Assembly: GCA_030295235.1 (NCBI GenBank)
Contig: AP026150.1
Location: 62,001-126,000 of the forward strand
DNA length: 64,000 nucleotides
Reading direction: 5' to 3'
Origin: Fistulifera solaris
Lineage: Eukaryota > Bacillariophyta > Bacillariophyceae > Naviculales > Stauroneidaceae
The notes beneath the pieces were generated by a model. The model saw nothing but the letters and a program-made list of their open reading frames with translations. It did not search any database and had not been told where the DNA came from. Shown here one piece after another: positions 45,242 to 56,835 of the stretch (positions are counted from its first letter, which is position 1; each line of letters opens with the position of its first letter). A program made the position numbers and the translations under genes.

Positions 45242-45798
45242 GTTCTATGCTTCTTCAAATCTGGATAAACATCAAGAAGCAATGGAAGCTTTTGCGAAAG
45301 GAGAGCGACGAAGAAACCAACTCAGTTGATTTGTTGCATTGCTGCTTGTTCAAATCGTCAGCCTAGCCTTTTCTTATAGAATTGCATTGCAAAGCGGGAA
45401 CGTTTCGAAGCTTGTTTCATCAACCATGAAAAAAATTGGAGAATGCTCGATCCGTAAACGTCAAAGACAGAGAAAATACTATAGAGCGGCTACTCTCTAC
45501 TTGGTTTACTTTAATAAAACTAATGTGACCTTTAGGACTAGTAAGTTGGACTAGGCGTATAAATTGATTTACCTGGAACGCCGAAGGCCTTCATAGCGGC
45601 ACTGAACGTTCTCGAAGATGTTCTAAAACTTAGCGTGACTGACCGTGTGACGTGGAGTGGAGAAACCGAACCCTTTCGTTCGAAGGCGAAGAAGCCGCGA
45701 AGTTGACACTTTCGAGATTTTCTTTGCGGACAAAAAAAAAAAAACAAAAAATCCCTCACATCGCATTCTTTCGTTCCAAACAGTTGAATGAATCCGAA
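45242..45798. other. Intergenic region upstream of NDH2
   Basis: No coding feature is seen before the NDH2 start. Confidence 0.4.
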
Positions 45799-47754
45799 AT
45801 GAAACTCAAACATCTTCTATTGCTACTCTCCGTTACTTCGGTTACTCCTTTCGTTGTGCTGAATCGAGAACGAATTCACACGAGCAGCCTCATTCTCAGG
45901 AGTAGCACCAAACTACCTCCTGTCAAGAATGAAACAAAAACTTCTTTAGACGACAACTTCCAATCCAGTCCATCTGGTGAACTTGACTTTCAAGAACCGA
46001 GCTTTCCTTTAAGTTTAGAAACAACTAAAATCAAGTCCGGACGAAAAGAGTTGTGGTATGATGAAAATTCGGGACGCTTCTACGAAGCTGGAGGCAACGA
46101 AAAAATACCGATTGCGACATTATTTGAAAGAACATTAGATACCATCGAAGATGCCGCTATTCATGCTCGACGTATACCCTATGACAAAGGGTGGATTGAT
46201 CCTCCGGAACTGGAACAAATGAGTCGCAAAACAGTCGCCGTTCTCGGAAGCGGATGGGCTCACACGCCCCTGATGAAAGTGGCCGACACTTACAAGATTC
46301 GTCTCATTGTCGTGTCGCCGACCAATCACTTTGTCTTCACACCCAGTAAGTCTTTCTTGAAAGTTGGCACTGTAATTCTTCTTCCATAATTCTGACAAAA
46401 ACTTTTCGGTATTCCTACAGTGTTGGCTTCGGCATCGGTCGGTACCATCGAATACCGAAGCATGACCGAAGCTGTTCGTGCTTCCAATCCTTTAATGGAT
46501 AATTACATCGAAGGCAAAGCTATTGATGTCAATGTAGAAAACAAGTTACTAACGGTTCAGTTGAAAGACTTGCTGAAGGATACCCGCCAAGAAGCGGCGG
46601 CTATTCAACAGATTCCTTACGATCATCTGGTGGTAGCGGTTGGGTGTCGCGTAGCGAATACCATCGCTCCCGGTGCCAAAGAATATAGTTATAAGCTAAA
46701 GACCTGCGAAGATGCTCGGAAGCTTCGGTTGGCGGTAGGGGAGTGTTTGGAATACGCCAGCCGGCCCAATGTGGCACCGGAAAAGTTCTTGCCAGATAGT
46801 GTTGCCCTCGCCCCGAGAACAAGACCGACGGAAGCGATTGACTTGGGTAATTGTAGGTGGCGGGCCAACGGGGGTAGAACTTCGCTGGAGAGTTGTCTGA
46901 TTTTGTTCGGGACATAACGCGTGATCGAGTTGGTCCGTATCACAGACTGCTTGGTGAAATTCAGATCATTTTGGTTCATGGTGGCGACCGACTGGTGCAG
47001 GCGTTTGAGGAGGAGCTGAGTGCACATGCGTTATCATCGCTCAAAAAGCAAGGTGTTCAAGTTAGATTGAATACTCGTGTCAAAGAAGTTGGGGACGGTT
47101 GGATTCGCCTCATCTCTAAGGACTCAAGACGATGAAGAAATTCCAATTGGTCTCTCCGTGTGGGCTGCAGGAATTGCACCCGTTCCTTTTATTGAAACGC
47201 TGCTATCCAAATTACCACCTGAGGCTAGAGGAGTGAATGGTCGTGTTAGTGTGGATAAGTGGTTGCGCTGTCCAACTTATTCACCTGAGACTTTTGGAAG
47301 TGTACTAGTTGTGGGAGATGCAGCAGCCTTCACTCGTGAGCGACGACGGATCTGATCTTTTGCCACAGACCGCTCAAGTGGCTGGTCAGCAGGGAGCGTC
47401 GTGAGCGAATGCTAGACAGGGGATATGATCTATCGCTTACACCTCCGGGAATTCCTTCTCACCACAAGCACGAGGGTTTTGGTGGATGCATGGCTCCGTG
47501 CCCGTGGCTTGCAACAAGCATCTGGTTTTTCATTCCTCAACTTGGGTTTGTTGGCATACCTTGGCCAAGGGCAAGCTCTAAGTCAGGTCCAGCTAGGAGA
47601 CCTACCTCTTTTTAGCTACGCAGGTAGCGTTTTCTTTTGTCTTGTGGAGATCAGTCTATCTGGTTAAGCAAGTTGCTACACCTAAATCGAAGTTTTAGTC
47701 TTGTTCGACTGGTTCAAATGCAAAATTTTCGGAAGAGATATCACAAGGTTCTAG
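45799..47754 (+). CDS. Type II NAD(P)H dehydrogenase (NDH2), frame broken in repeat unit 1
   Basis: Exon 1 is 45799-46345 ([20 protein letters not shown], a hydrophobic leader with TPF that could mark a plastid presequence). Intron 46346-46420 (GTAAGT...ACAG) is followed by exon 2. The first Rossmann fold is [16 protein letters not shown] and [21 protein letters not shown]. The second ([19 protein letters not shown]) is readable in frame only in repeat copies 3 and 4. The C-terminus is [19 protein letters not shown] and then FGRDITRF. The frame is broken at 46806 (extra C), 46880, 47125, 47400 and two later places; the copies show the right frame at the first three. NDH2 oxidises NAD(P)H with a quinone, without proton pumping. 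Only this copy has the 5' half. Confidence 0.85.
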
Positions 47755-49553
47755 TTAAGGATGAAATGTGGCTAGAAGTTGCTGGTTTATCCATCTACTA
47801 ACCACAGTCTAAGTACTATGGCTTCAGCGATCTCCCTCCCTTCCGAGCTAACCTGATTAGTCTGGGCAAAATGCCGTTCTAAGGCCAGTAACAAGAAAAA
47901 ATACAACTTTTTACTTGCTTTATGACATTAGACTGAATTTTTCATTTTAACTTAATTTAATCAAGTCAAAATGCAATTTTGACATTCGGAAAGCTTGTTT
48001 CGTAATCCATTTTCATATTCTAGGAAATAGCTCAATCTGGCTCCTTGCTGAGTACGCTCTAGCTAGTGCAATAAAAAAGAACGAGTCCTGAACCCATGAA
48101 AAGAGGGATATGCAAGATTCTCCTTCTTATAAATACCGAAAATATACACTAAATTACAAGACGAGAAAAAGAGTCTGGCAAGCCTTCATGACAAAGGTTA
48201 GCAAAGTGTCCATTGCAGCTTATAAAGCAAATTGATATCTGTGATGATCACATAAAGATATAATCTCAATGCACTTTGATAAACCCTAAAGCAGCATTGA
48301 CTGACAACTCTCATTTCACGCTTGATCTATCGATAACGCACCGTGTTATACTGGCTCTAGGATGTGCATGTAAAAAGCGAGTCCTGAATCCGTTTTTCAA
48401 GTAGGACTACCATGGACCCTTTTTCTCTGATCTTGATCAAGCGAATTCAAGGATCGGACCAAATGATCATGAACAATCCCTCCCGAATTGACGGAAGTGC
48501 GACAAAGCACAAAAAAACAAAGATCCGTTTTTGGCTTTTTGTACAATTGTTCTTTTACATATCAAATAAAAACGACATCAATCAAGGAACTGGCCAGCAG
48601 TAATCAATGGATTGTTACAACGGCAAACGAGCGCCAATCTTTCATCTCTGCCGTTGTCATAACAGAAAGGGCCCTGAAGAGGAATACTTGCAACAGATGA
48701 ACACATTATGGAAAGGGTTCAGCTGCTTCATAAACCGAAAAAAGCAAGCGCGGACCACATAATGTCGAGGACAATGTCGCCAAAGAACAAGATGACAGCG
48801 ATGACTTCAAAGAAGGAAAAGTCGCCATGTCACCACAACTCTATCGTTCTGTATGCAAATGGCTTGTTGAGTTTGGTTCAAAGAAGACTATTGCTAATCA
48901 AGCCATCAGCTGGTATCCCGTTAAACTCAAGAACAACTCTTTTATTGTGTATTCCCTTTTTCCTCCTTCTGCTTCGAACAGCGTCGCGGCCTTTTTCTCT
49001 TCCAGCCATAATGCTGCAAGAGCATTTGACAACTATACGGTGTTCCTAGTTGATTCAAAATAAGTTTTTGATAATTGAATTAGGAAAATTGTGGCTTTTC
49101 AAAAATATAGCATAATTTTGCTTGGAACTATGAAAGAACGTCAATCGACCAGTCCCGTGAAAAATAAGATTTAATGACTCGCATCATTGAGATTTTCTCG
49201 CTTATATTTTCTCTCTATCATTGACAAAACATGCATCAATTTGAAAAGCACGGCTCTTGTTAAATCTATGAGCGTGCTGGGAGTTTATTTGCATTTGTAT
49301 TACTCATCATAAAAAAAGTCGAGATTATTTTCCATATCTTGCTAATTTACAACAGTTAAAACATGGTTGACGGCCCGTTCGGTTTATTGTAGCAAACATG
49401 ATTTTCTTTATTGAGGGGAATTTTTAAAAAATTTAGATTAAATACAATGGTCTTCAAAGGATACTATCATGTGAGCACGCGTACGGTTCTTGGTCCATTT
49501 TTCATGATTTCTTGGGACATCATTAAATTAAGAATCGGGGTTTGATTGAATGA
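46768..49553. repeat. Array unit 1 (contains the 3' half of the only complete NDH2 gene)
   Basis: 2786 bp. Its start is inside NDH2 exon 2, continuous with the unique 5' half. Private differences from units 2-4 include C4 at 46810 (C3 in units 3 and 4), an extra T near 46881 and two missing bases near 47128. Confidence 0.93.
48607..49062 (+). pseudogene. Recombinase-like remnant in unit 1
   Basis: Frames across this stretch encode MDCYNGKRAPIFHLCRCH and MSPQLYRSVCKWLVEFGS. The pattern of a short lysine/Gly-Pro stretch followed by a 'LY-x-x-x-C-x-W' helix loosely recalls the N-terminal part of Crypton-like tyrosine recombinase proteins common in stramenopiles. One extra A near 48741 breaks the frame. 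The assignment is tentative. Confidence 0.3.
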
Positions 49554-50536
49554 AATGTGGCACGGGAAAGTTCTTGCCAGATAGTGTTGCCCTCGGCCGA
49601 GAACAAGACCGACGGAAGCGATTGACTTGGGTAATTGTAGGTGGCGGGCCAACGGGGTAGAACTCGCTGGAGAGTTGTCTGATTTTGTTCGGGACATAAC
49701 GCGTGATCGAGTTGGTCCGCATCACAGACTGCTTGGTGAAATTCAGATCATTTTGGTTCATGGTGGCGACCGACTGGTGCAGGCGTTTGAGGAGGAGCTG
49801 AGTGCACATGCGTTATCATCGCTCAAAAAGCAAGGTGTTCAAGTTAGATTGAATACTCGTGTCAAAGAAGTTGGGGACGGTTGGATTCGCCTCATCTCTA
49901 AGGACTCCGAAGACGATGAAGAAATTCCAATTGGTCTCTCCGTGGGCTGCAGGAATTGCACCCGTTCCTTTTATTGAAACGCTGCTATCCAAATTACCAC
50001 CTGAGGCTAGAGGAGTGAATGGTCGTGTTAGTGTGGATAAGTGGTTGCGCTGTCCAACTTATTCACCTGAGACTTTTGGAAGTGTACTAGTTGTGGGAGA
50101 TGCAGCAGCCTTCACTCGTGAGCGACGACGGATCTGATCTTTTGCCACAGACCGCTCAAGTGGCTGGTCAGCAGGGAGCTGCATCGTAGCGAATGCTAGA
50201 CAGGGGATATGATCTATCGCTTACACCTCCGGGAATTCCTTCTCACCACAAGCACGAGGGTTTTGGTGGATGCATGGCTCCGCGTCCGTGGCTTGCAACA
50301 AGCATCTGGTTTTTCATTCCTCAACTTGGGTTTGTTGGCATACCTTGGCCAAGGGCAAGCTCTAAGTCAGGTCCAGCTAGGAGACCTACCTCTTTTTAGC
50401 TACGCAGGTAGCGTTTTCTTTTGTCTTGTGGAGATCAGTCTATCTGGTTAAGCAAGTTGCTACACGAAATCGAGTTTTAGTCTTGTTCGACTGGTTCAAA
50501 TGCAAAATTTTCGGAAGAGATATCACAAGGTTCTAG
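49554..50536 (+). pseudogene. NDH2 3'-half copy in unit 2
   Basis: Lacks the leader, exon 1 and the first Rossmann fold. Keeps the second nucleotide-binding fold (49635-49690, frame broken at 49655) and the C-terminus (FGRDITRF, stop 50534). Two lesions near 50195 and 50430 are shared with units 1 and 3. Without the FAD-binding half no dehydrogenase could be made. Confidence 0.85.
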
Positions 50537-51390
50537 TTAAGGATGAAATGTGGCTAGAAGTTGCTGGTTTATCCATCTACTAACCACAGTCTAAGTACTA
50601 TGGCTTCGCGATCTCCGCCTCCCTTCCGAGCTAACCTGATTAGTCTGGGCAAAATGCCGTTCTAAGGCCAGTAACAAGAAAAAATACAACTTTTTACTTG
50701 CTTTATGACATTAGACTGAATTTTTCATTTTAACTTAATTTAATCAAGTCAAAATGCAATTTTGACATTCGGAAAGCTTGTTTCGTAATCCATTTTCATA
50801 TTCTAGGAAATAGCTCAATCTGGCTCCTTGCTGAGTACGCTCTAGCTAGTGCAATAAAAAAGAACGAGTCCTGAACCCATGAAAAGAGGGATATGCAAGA
50901 TTCTCCTTCTTATAAATACCGAAAATATACACTAAATTACAAGACGAGAAAAAGAGTCTGGCAAGCCTTCATGACAAAGGTTAGCAAAGTGTCCATTGCA
51001 GCTTATAAAGCAAATTGATATCTGTGATGATCACATAAAGATATAATCTCAATGCACTTTGATAAACCCTAAAGCAGCATTGACTGACAACTCTCATTTC
51101 ACGCTTGATCTATCGATAACGCACCGTGTTATACTGGCTCTAGGATGTGCATGTAAAAAGCGAGTCCTGAATCCGTTTTTCAAGTAGGACTACCATGGAC
51201 CCTTTTTCTCTGATCTTGATCAAGCGAATTCAAGGATCGGACCAAATGATCATGAACAATCCCTCCCGAATTGACGGGAAGTGCGACAAAGCACAAAAAA
51301 ACAAAGATCCGTTTTTTGGCTTTTGTACAATTGTTCTTTTACATATCAAATAAAAACGACATCAATCAAGGAACTGGCCAGCAGTAATCA

Positions 51391-51848
51391 ATGGATTGTT
51401 ACAACGGCAAACGAAAGCCAATCTTTCATCTCTGCCGTTGTCATAACAGAAAGGGCCCTGAAGAGGAATACTTGCAACAGATGAACACATTATGGAAAGG
51501 GTTCAGCTGCTTCATAAACTCGAAAAAGCAAGCGCGGACCACATAATGTCGAGGACAATGTCGCCAAAGAACAAGATGACAGCGATGACTTCAAAGAAGG
51601 AAAAGTCGCCATGTCACCACAACTCTATCGTTCTGTATGCAAATGGCTTGTTGAGTTTGGTTCAAAGAAGACTATTGCTAATCAAGCCATCAGCTGGTAT
51701 CCCGTTAAACTCAAGAACAACTCTTTTATTGTGTATTCCCTTTTTCCTCCTTCTGCTTCGAACAGCGTCGCGGCCTTTTTTCTCTTCCAGCCATAATGCT
51801 GCAAGAGCATTTGACAACTATACGGTGTTCCTAGTTGATTCAAAATAA
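51391..51848 (+). pseudogene. Recombinase-like remnant in unit 2
   Basis: Same content as in unit 1, with a different single-base change (extra T near 51519). It ends in VFLVDSK. Confidence 0.3.
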
Positions 51849-52338
51849 GTTTTTGATAATTGAATTAGGAAAATTGTGGCTTTTCAAAAATATAGCATAA
51901 TTTTGCTTGGAACTATGAAAGAACGTCAATCGACCAGTCCCGTGAAAAATAAGATTTAATGACTCGCATCATTGAGATTTTCTCGCTTATATTTTCTCTC
52001 TATCATTGACAAAACATGCATCAATTTGAAAAGCACGGCTCTTGTTAAATCTATGAGCGTGCTGGGAGTTTATTTGCATTTGTATTACTCATCATAAAAA
52101 AAGTCGAGATTATTTTCCATATCTTGCTAATTTACAACAGTTAAAACATGGTTGACGGCCCGTTCGGTTTATTGTAGCAAACATGATTTTCTTTATTGAG
52201 GGGAATTTTTAAAAAATTTAGATTAAATACAATGGTCTTCAAAGGATACTATCATGTGAGCACGCGTACGGTTCTTGGTCCATTTTTCATGATTTCTTGG
52301 GACATCATTAAATTAAGAATCGGGGTTTGATTGAATGA

Positions 52339-53322
52339 AATGTGGCACGGGAAAGTTCTTGCCAGATAGTGTTGCCCTCGCCCGAGAACAAGACCGACGG
52401 AAGCGATTGACTTGGGTAATTGTAGGTGGCGGGCCAACGGGGGTAGAACTCGCTGGAGAGTTGTCTGATTTTGTTCGGGACATAACGCGTGATCGAGTTG
52501 GTCCGTATCACAGACTGCTTGGTGAAATTCAGATCATTTTGGTTCATGGTGGCGACCGACTGGTGCAGGCGTTTGAGGAGGAGCTGAGTGCACATGCGTT
52601 ATCATCGCTCAAAAAGCAAGGTGTTCAAGTTAGATTGAATACTCGTGTCAAAGAAGTTGGGGACGGTTGGATTCGCCTCATCTCTAAGGACTCCGAAGAC
52701 GATGAAGAAATTCCAATTGGTCTCTCCGTGTGGGCTGCAGGAATTGCACCCGTTCCTTTTATTGAAACGCTGCTATCCAAATTACCACCTGAGGCTAGAG
52801 GAGTGAATGGTCGTGTTAGTGTGGATAAGTGGTTGCGCTGTCCAACTTATTCACCTGAGACTTTTGGAAGTGTACTAGTTGTGGGAGATGCAGCAGCCTT
52901 CACTCGTAGCGACGACGGATCTGATCTTTTGCCACAGACCGCTCAAGTGGCTGGTCAGCAGGGAGCGTACGTAGCGAATGCTAGACAGGGGATATGATCT
53001 ATCGCTTACACCTCCGGGAATTCCTTCTCACCACAAGCACGAGGGTTTTGGTGGATGCATGGCTCCGTGCCCGTGGCTTGCAACAAGCATCTGGTTTTTC
53101 ATTCCTCAACTTGGGTTTGTTGGCATACCTTGGCCAAGGGCAAGCTCTAAGTCAGGTCCAGCTAGGAGACCTACCTCTTTTTAGCTACGCAGGTAGCGTT
53201 TTCTTTTGTCTTGTGGAGATCAGTCTATCTGGTTAAGCAAGTTGCTACACGAAATCGAAGTTTTAGTCTTGTTCGACTGGTTCAAATGCAAAATTTTCGG
53301 AAGAGATATCACAAGGTTCTAG
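52339..53322 (+). pseudogene. NDH2 3'-half copy in unit 3
   Basis: The frame is open from 52335 to 52997 through [47 protein letters not shown] and LVVGDAAAF to [18 protein letters not shown], where it stops. It lacks the FAD-binding first fold. The C-terminal part continues in two other frames to 53322. If translated it would be a 220-residue NAD-binding fragment. Confidence 0.85.
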
Positions 53323-54176
53323 TTAAGGATGAAATGTGGCTAGAAGTTGCTGGTTTATCCATCTACTAACCACAGTCTAAGTACTATGGCTTCGCGATCT
53401 CCCGCCTCCCTTCCGAGCTAACCTGATTAGTCTGGGCAAAATGCCGCTCCTAAGGCCAGTAACAAGAAAAAATACAACTTTTTACTTGCTTTATGACATT
53501 AGACTGAATTTTTCATTTTAACTTAATTTAATCAAGTCAAAATGCAATTTTGACATTCGGAAAGCTTGTTTCGTAATCCATTTTCATATTCTAGGAAATA
53601 GCTCAATCTGGCTCCTTGCTGAGTACGCTCTAGCTAGTGCAATAAAAAAGAACGAGTCCTGAACCCATGAAAAGAGGGATATGCAAGATTCTCCTTCTTA
53701 TAAATACCGAAAATATACACTAAATTACAAGACGAGAAAAAGAGTCTGGCAAGCCTTCATGACAAAGGTTAGCAAAGTGTCCATTGCAGCTTATAAAGCA
53801 AATTGATATCTGTGATGATCACATAAAGATATAATCTCAATGCACTTTGATAAACCCTAAAGCAGCATTGACTGACAACTCTCATTTACGCTTGATCTAT
53901 CGATAACGCACCGTGTTATACTGGCTCTAGGATGTGCATGTAAAAAGCGAGTCCTGAATCCGTTTTTCAAGTAGGACTACCATGGACCCTTTTTCTCTGA
54001 TCTTGATCAAGCGAATTCAAGGATCGGACCAAATGATCATGAACAATCCCTCCCGAATTGACGGAAGTGCGACAAAGCACAAAAAAACAAAGATCCGTTT
54101 TTTGGCTTTTGTACAATTGTTCTTTTACATATCAAATAAAAACGACATCAATCAAGGAACTGGCCAGCAGTAATCA

Positions 54177-54633
54177 ATGGATTGTTACAACGGCAAACGA
54201 GCGCCAATCTTTCATCTCTGCCGTTGTCATAACGGAAAGGGCCCTGAAGAGGAATACTTGCAACAGATGAACACATTATGGAAAGGGTTCAGCTGCTTCA
54301 TAAACCGAAAAAGCAAGCGCGGACCACATAATGTCGAGGACAATGTCGCCAAAGAACAAGATGACAGCGATGACTTCAAAGAAGGAAAAGTCGCCATGTC
54401 ACCACAACTCTATCGTTCTGTATGCAAATGGCTTGTTGAGTTTGGTTCAAAGAAGACTATTGCTAATCAAGCCATCAGCTGGTATCCCGTTAAACTCAAG
54501 AACAACTCTTTTATTGTGTATTCCCTTTTTCCTCCTTCTGCTTCGAACAGCGTCGCGGCCTTTTTTCTCTTCCAGCCATAATGCTGCAAGAGCATTTGAC
54601 AACTATACGGTGTTCCTAGTTGATTCAAAATAA
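54177..54633 (+). pseudogene. Recombinase-like remnant in unit 3
   Basis: This copy has the longest open frame (54177-54581, 134 codons): Cys/His-rich start (HLCRCHNGKG), basic-acidic middle, then MSPQLYRSVCKWLVEFGSKK and a hydrophobic end. The copy-specific indels of units 1 and 2 are absent, so this is the best version for comparison. No catalytic residues of a recombinase are visible. Confidence 0.35.
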
Positions 54634-55123
54634 GTTTTTGATAATTGAATTAGGAAAATTGTGGCTTTTCAAAAATATAGCATAATTTTGCTTGGAACTA
54701 TGAAAGAACGTCAATCGACCAGTCCCGTGAAAAATAAGATTTAATGACTCGCATCATTGAGATTTTCTCGCTTATATTTTCTCTCTATCATTGACAAAAC
54801 ATGCATCAATTTGAAAAGCACGGCTCTTGTTAAATCTATGAGCGTGCTGGGAGTTTATTTGCATTTGTATTACTCATCATAAAAAAAGTCGAGATTATTT
54901 TCCATATCTTGCTAATTTACAACAGTTAAAACATGGTTGACGGCCCGTTCGGTTTATTGTAGCAAACATGATTTTCTTTATTGAGGGGAATTTTTAAAAA
55001 ATTTAGATTAAATACAATGGTCTTCAAAGGATACTATCATGTGAGCACGCGTACGGTTCTTGGTCCATTTTTCATGATTTCTTGGGACATCATTAAATTA
55101 AGAATCGGGGTTTGATTGAATGA

Positions 55124-55820
55124 AATGTGGCACGGGAAAGTTCTTGCCAGATAGTGTTGCCCTCGCCCGAGAACAAGACCGACGGAAGCGATTGACTTGG
55201 GTAATTGTAGGTGGCGGGCCAACGGGGGTAGAACTCGCTGGAGAGTTGTCTGATTTTGTTCGGGACATAACGCGTGATCGAGTTGGTCCGTATCACAGAC
55301 TGCTTGGTGAAATTCAGATCATTTTGGTTCATGGTGGCGACCGACTGGTGCAGGCGTTTGAGGAGGAGCTGAGTGCACATGCGTTATCATCGCTCAAAAA
55401 AGCAAGGTGTTCAAGTTAGATTGAATACTCGTGTCAAAGAAGTTGGGGACGGTTGGATTCGCCTCATCTCTAAGGACTCCGAAGACGATGAAGAAATTCC
55501 AATTGGTCTCTCCGTGTGGGCTGCAGGAATTGCACCCGTTCCTTTTATTGAAACGCTGCTATCCAAATTACCACCTGAGGCTAGAGGAGTGAATGGTCGT
55601 GTTAGTGTGGATAAGTGGTTGCGAAGAAATTCCAATTGGTCTCTCCGTGTGGGCTGCAGGAATTGCACCCGTTCCTTTTATTGAAACGCTGCTATCCAAA
55701 TTACCACCTGAGGCTAGAGGAGTGAATGGTCGTGTTAGTGTGGATAAGTGGTTGCGCTGTCCAACTTATTCACCTGAGACTTTTGGAAGTGTACTAGTTG
55801 TGGGAGATGCAGCAGCCTTC
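55124..55820 (+). pseudogene. NDH2 fragment in unit 4 with internal duplication
   Basis: Ends at LVVGDAAAF because of the deletion at 55820. An extra A (A6 run at 55395) and the 133-bp duplication also break the frame. Confidence 0.85.
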
Positions 55821-55841
55821 GGGGTTTGATTGAATGAAATG
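55124..55841. repeat. Array unit 4, truncated
   Basis: It follows the NDH2 part to ...GCAGCAGCCTTC (55820) then jumps to the last 21 bases of the unit (55821-55841). It also has an internal 133-bp tandem duplication (55490-55622 repeated at 55623-55755). Confidence 0.9.
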
Positions 55842-56522
55842 CTTTCTTATCATCGGAACACCTGTACGGTCTCTGGTTGTTTTATCATGGCTTCTTGGAA
55901 TCCGAGAATAGAAGGATCACTGCGGGAATATTGAGGTTGTTTTTGTATGTCGCCTATTTTCATAGCTGTACAACACTGGTAAACTTATTTGTTATAAATG
56001 GTTTTCAATTTTGTTGCTTTTTGATTTTCCTTGTTTTTTTGTTTTGCAGTAGATGTATTAGAAATGATTTAGCTGTGAAATGCAAGGTAAGACGTCCTGT
56101 AGGGATTTTTGCGGACTATGTTGTTTTTGTCTTTTTACTTAAATTGCAAGCGTCATCATAAAACAACTGGGCATGCTAGGCAAGGCTGTTCAGAAAAGTA
56201 GATAATTACGAATAGGGCTTGATTCCCGCTTCTTCCAGGGCCGGTCTACTCCCGTCCGAACGCCGCACGGATTTTTTCTTCACAGCGCTACTTAAACCTT
56301 CAACAATGTATTGAATAAACTTACTTAAATTAAATTCGCTATTGATTCTGTAAAGATCGCCGTTTTATAAGTATTTTTTATAAATATTCTGTTTGCTCAA
56401 TTGCTTCCAATAGTGGCTCACGACTCTTTTGTTAGGTCTTAAGTGTTGGCTTACCTTGGAGCTTTAACTGGGTATAATTAGTTAGCCCTAGCCTTAGTAA
56501 TGAAATACCAGGTAATAGTTTG
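55842..56522. other. Unique DNA between the array and the copia element
   Basis: The first 70 bases resemble, with many differences, the last part of the array unit. 56236-56364 resembles the DNA just right of the copia element (61067-61175). TACCAGGTA is at 56506-56514. No coding signal is seen. Confidence 0.5.
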
Positions 56523-56527
56523 GTCAG
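56523..56527. other. Target-site duplication, left (GTCAG)
   Basis: Five bases directly outside the left LTR, identical to those outside the right LTR. Confidence 0.9.
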
Positions 56528-56741
56528 AGCGATAATAAACGAGATTCTCAAGCGAATATCACAACAATATCCGCAAACAACGATACAACTTCGAATAACA
56601 AAGTCAATCCTAACACATTAAAGATTATCTACGATTGGTGTTGCATCGCAACAAGTCATTGCAATGACGTCGCACTTTTCTACTAACTCGTGTATCAGTC
56701 AGTCACGTATACTTGAACGAGATTGCCCATTCATCTTCACT
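56528..56741 (-). repeat. 3' LTR of the copia element (left)
   Basis: 214 bp, starting AGCGATAATAAAC and ending CATCTTCACT on the plus strand, i.e. AG...CT ends rather than the usual TG...CA. It differs from the other LTR at 2 positions near 56661-56663. Confidence 0.95.
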
Positions 56742-56752
56742 CTCCCTCTCAA
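56742..56752 (-). other. Polypurine tract
   Basis: The minus strand reads TTGAGAGGGAG directly before the 3' LTR, the expected place for plus-strand priming. Confidence 0.75.
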
Positions 56753-56835
56753 TCGAAGTTCATTCTCTCACAAATTCCTAAAATCCTAAGTTCTCTAAAC
56801 ATGTAATCTCTCTCTTGATATGTCATAGGATCGAA

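Larger units (their letters stand above)
49554..52338. repeat. Array unit 2
   Basis: 2785 bp. Begins with GAATGAAATG fused to TGGCAC of NDH2. Carries small private changes such as CTCGGCCGAG at 49590 and a missing TG near 49944. Confidence 0.93.
52339..55123. repeat. Array unit 3
   Basis: 2785 bp. This copy has the longest intact NDH2 reading frame (52335-52997, 220 codons). Confidence 0.93.
46768..55841. repeat. Tandem array of a ~2785-bp unit, 3 full copies plus a truncated copy
   Basis: Unit starts are 46768, 49554, 52339 and 55124, each at AATGTGGCAC. Unit lengths are 2786, 2785 and 2785 bp; the fourth unit ends at 55820 and joins the array's terminal GGGGTTTGATTGAATGAAATG. Each full unit has the 3' half of NDH2 followed by about 1.8 kb of downstream DNA including a possible recombinase remnant. 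Copies differ by scattered single-base changes, mostly indels. Confidence 0.95.

Noticed and set aside
46689-47027. Minus-strand frames inside each NDH2 unit (also 49528, 52308, 55093)
   Set aside because: They are mirror frames of the NDH2 coding strand and repeat only because the unit repeats.
46768-55123. Array considered as CRISPR or satellite DNA
   Set aside because: Units are 2.8 kb, contain gene fragments and have no short-repeat/spacer structure.
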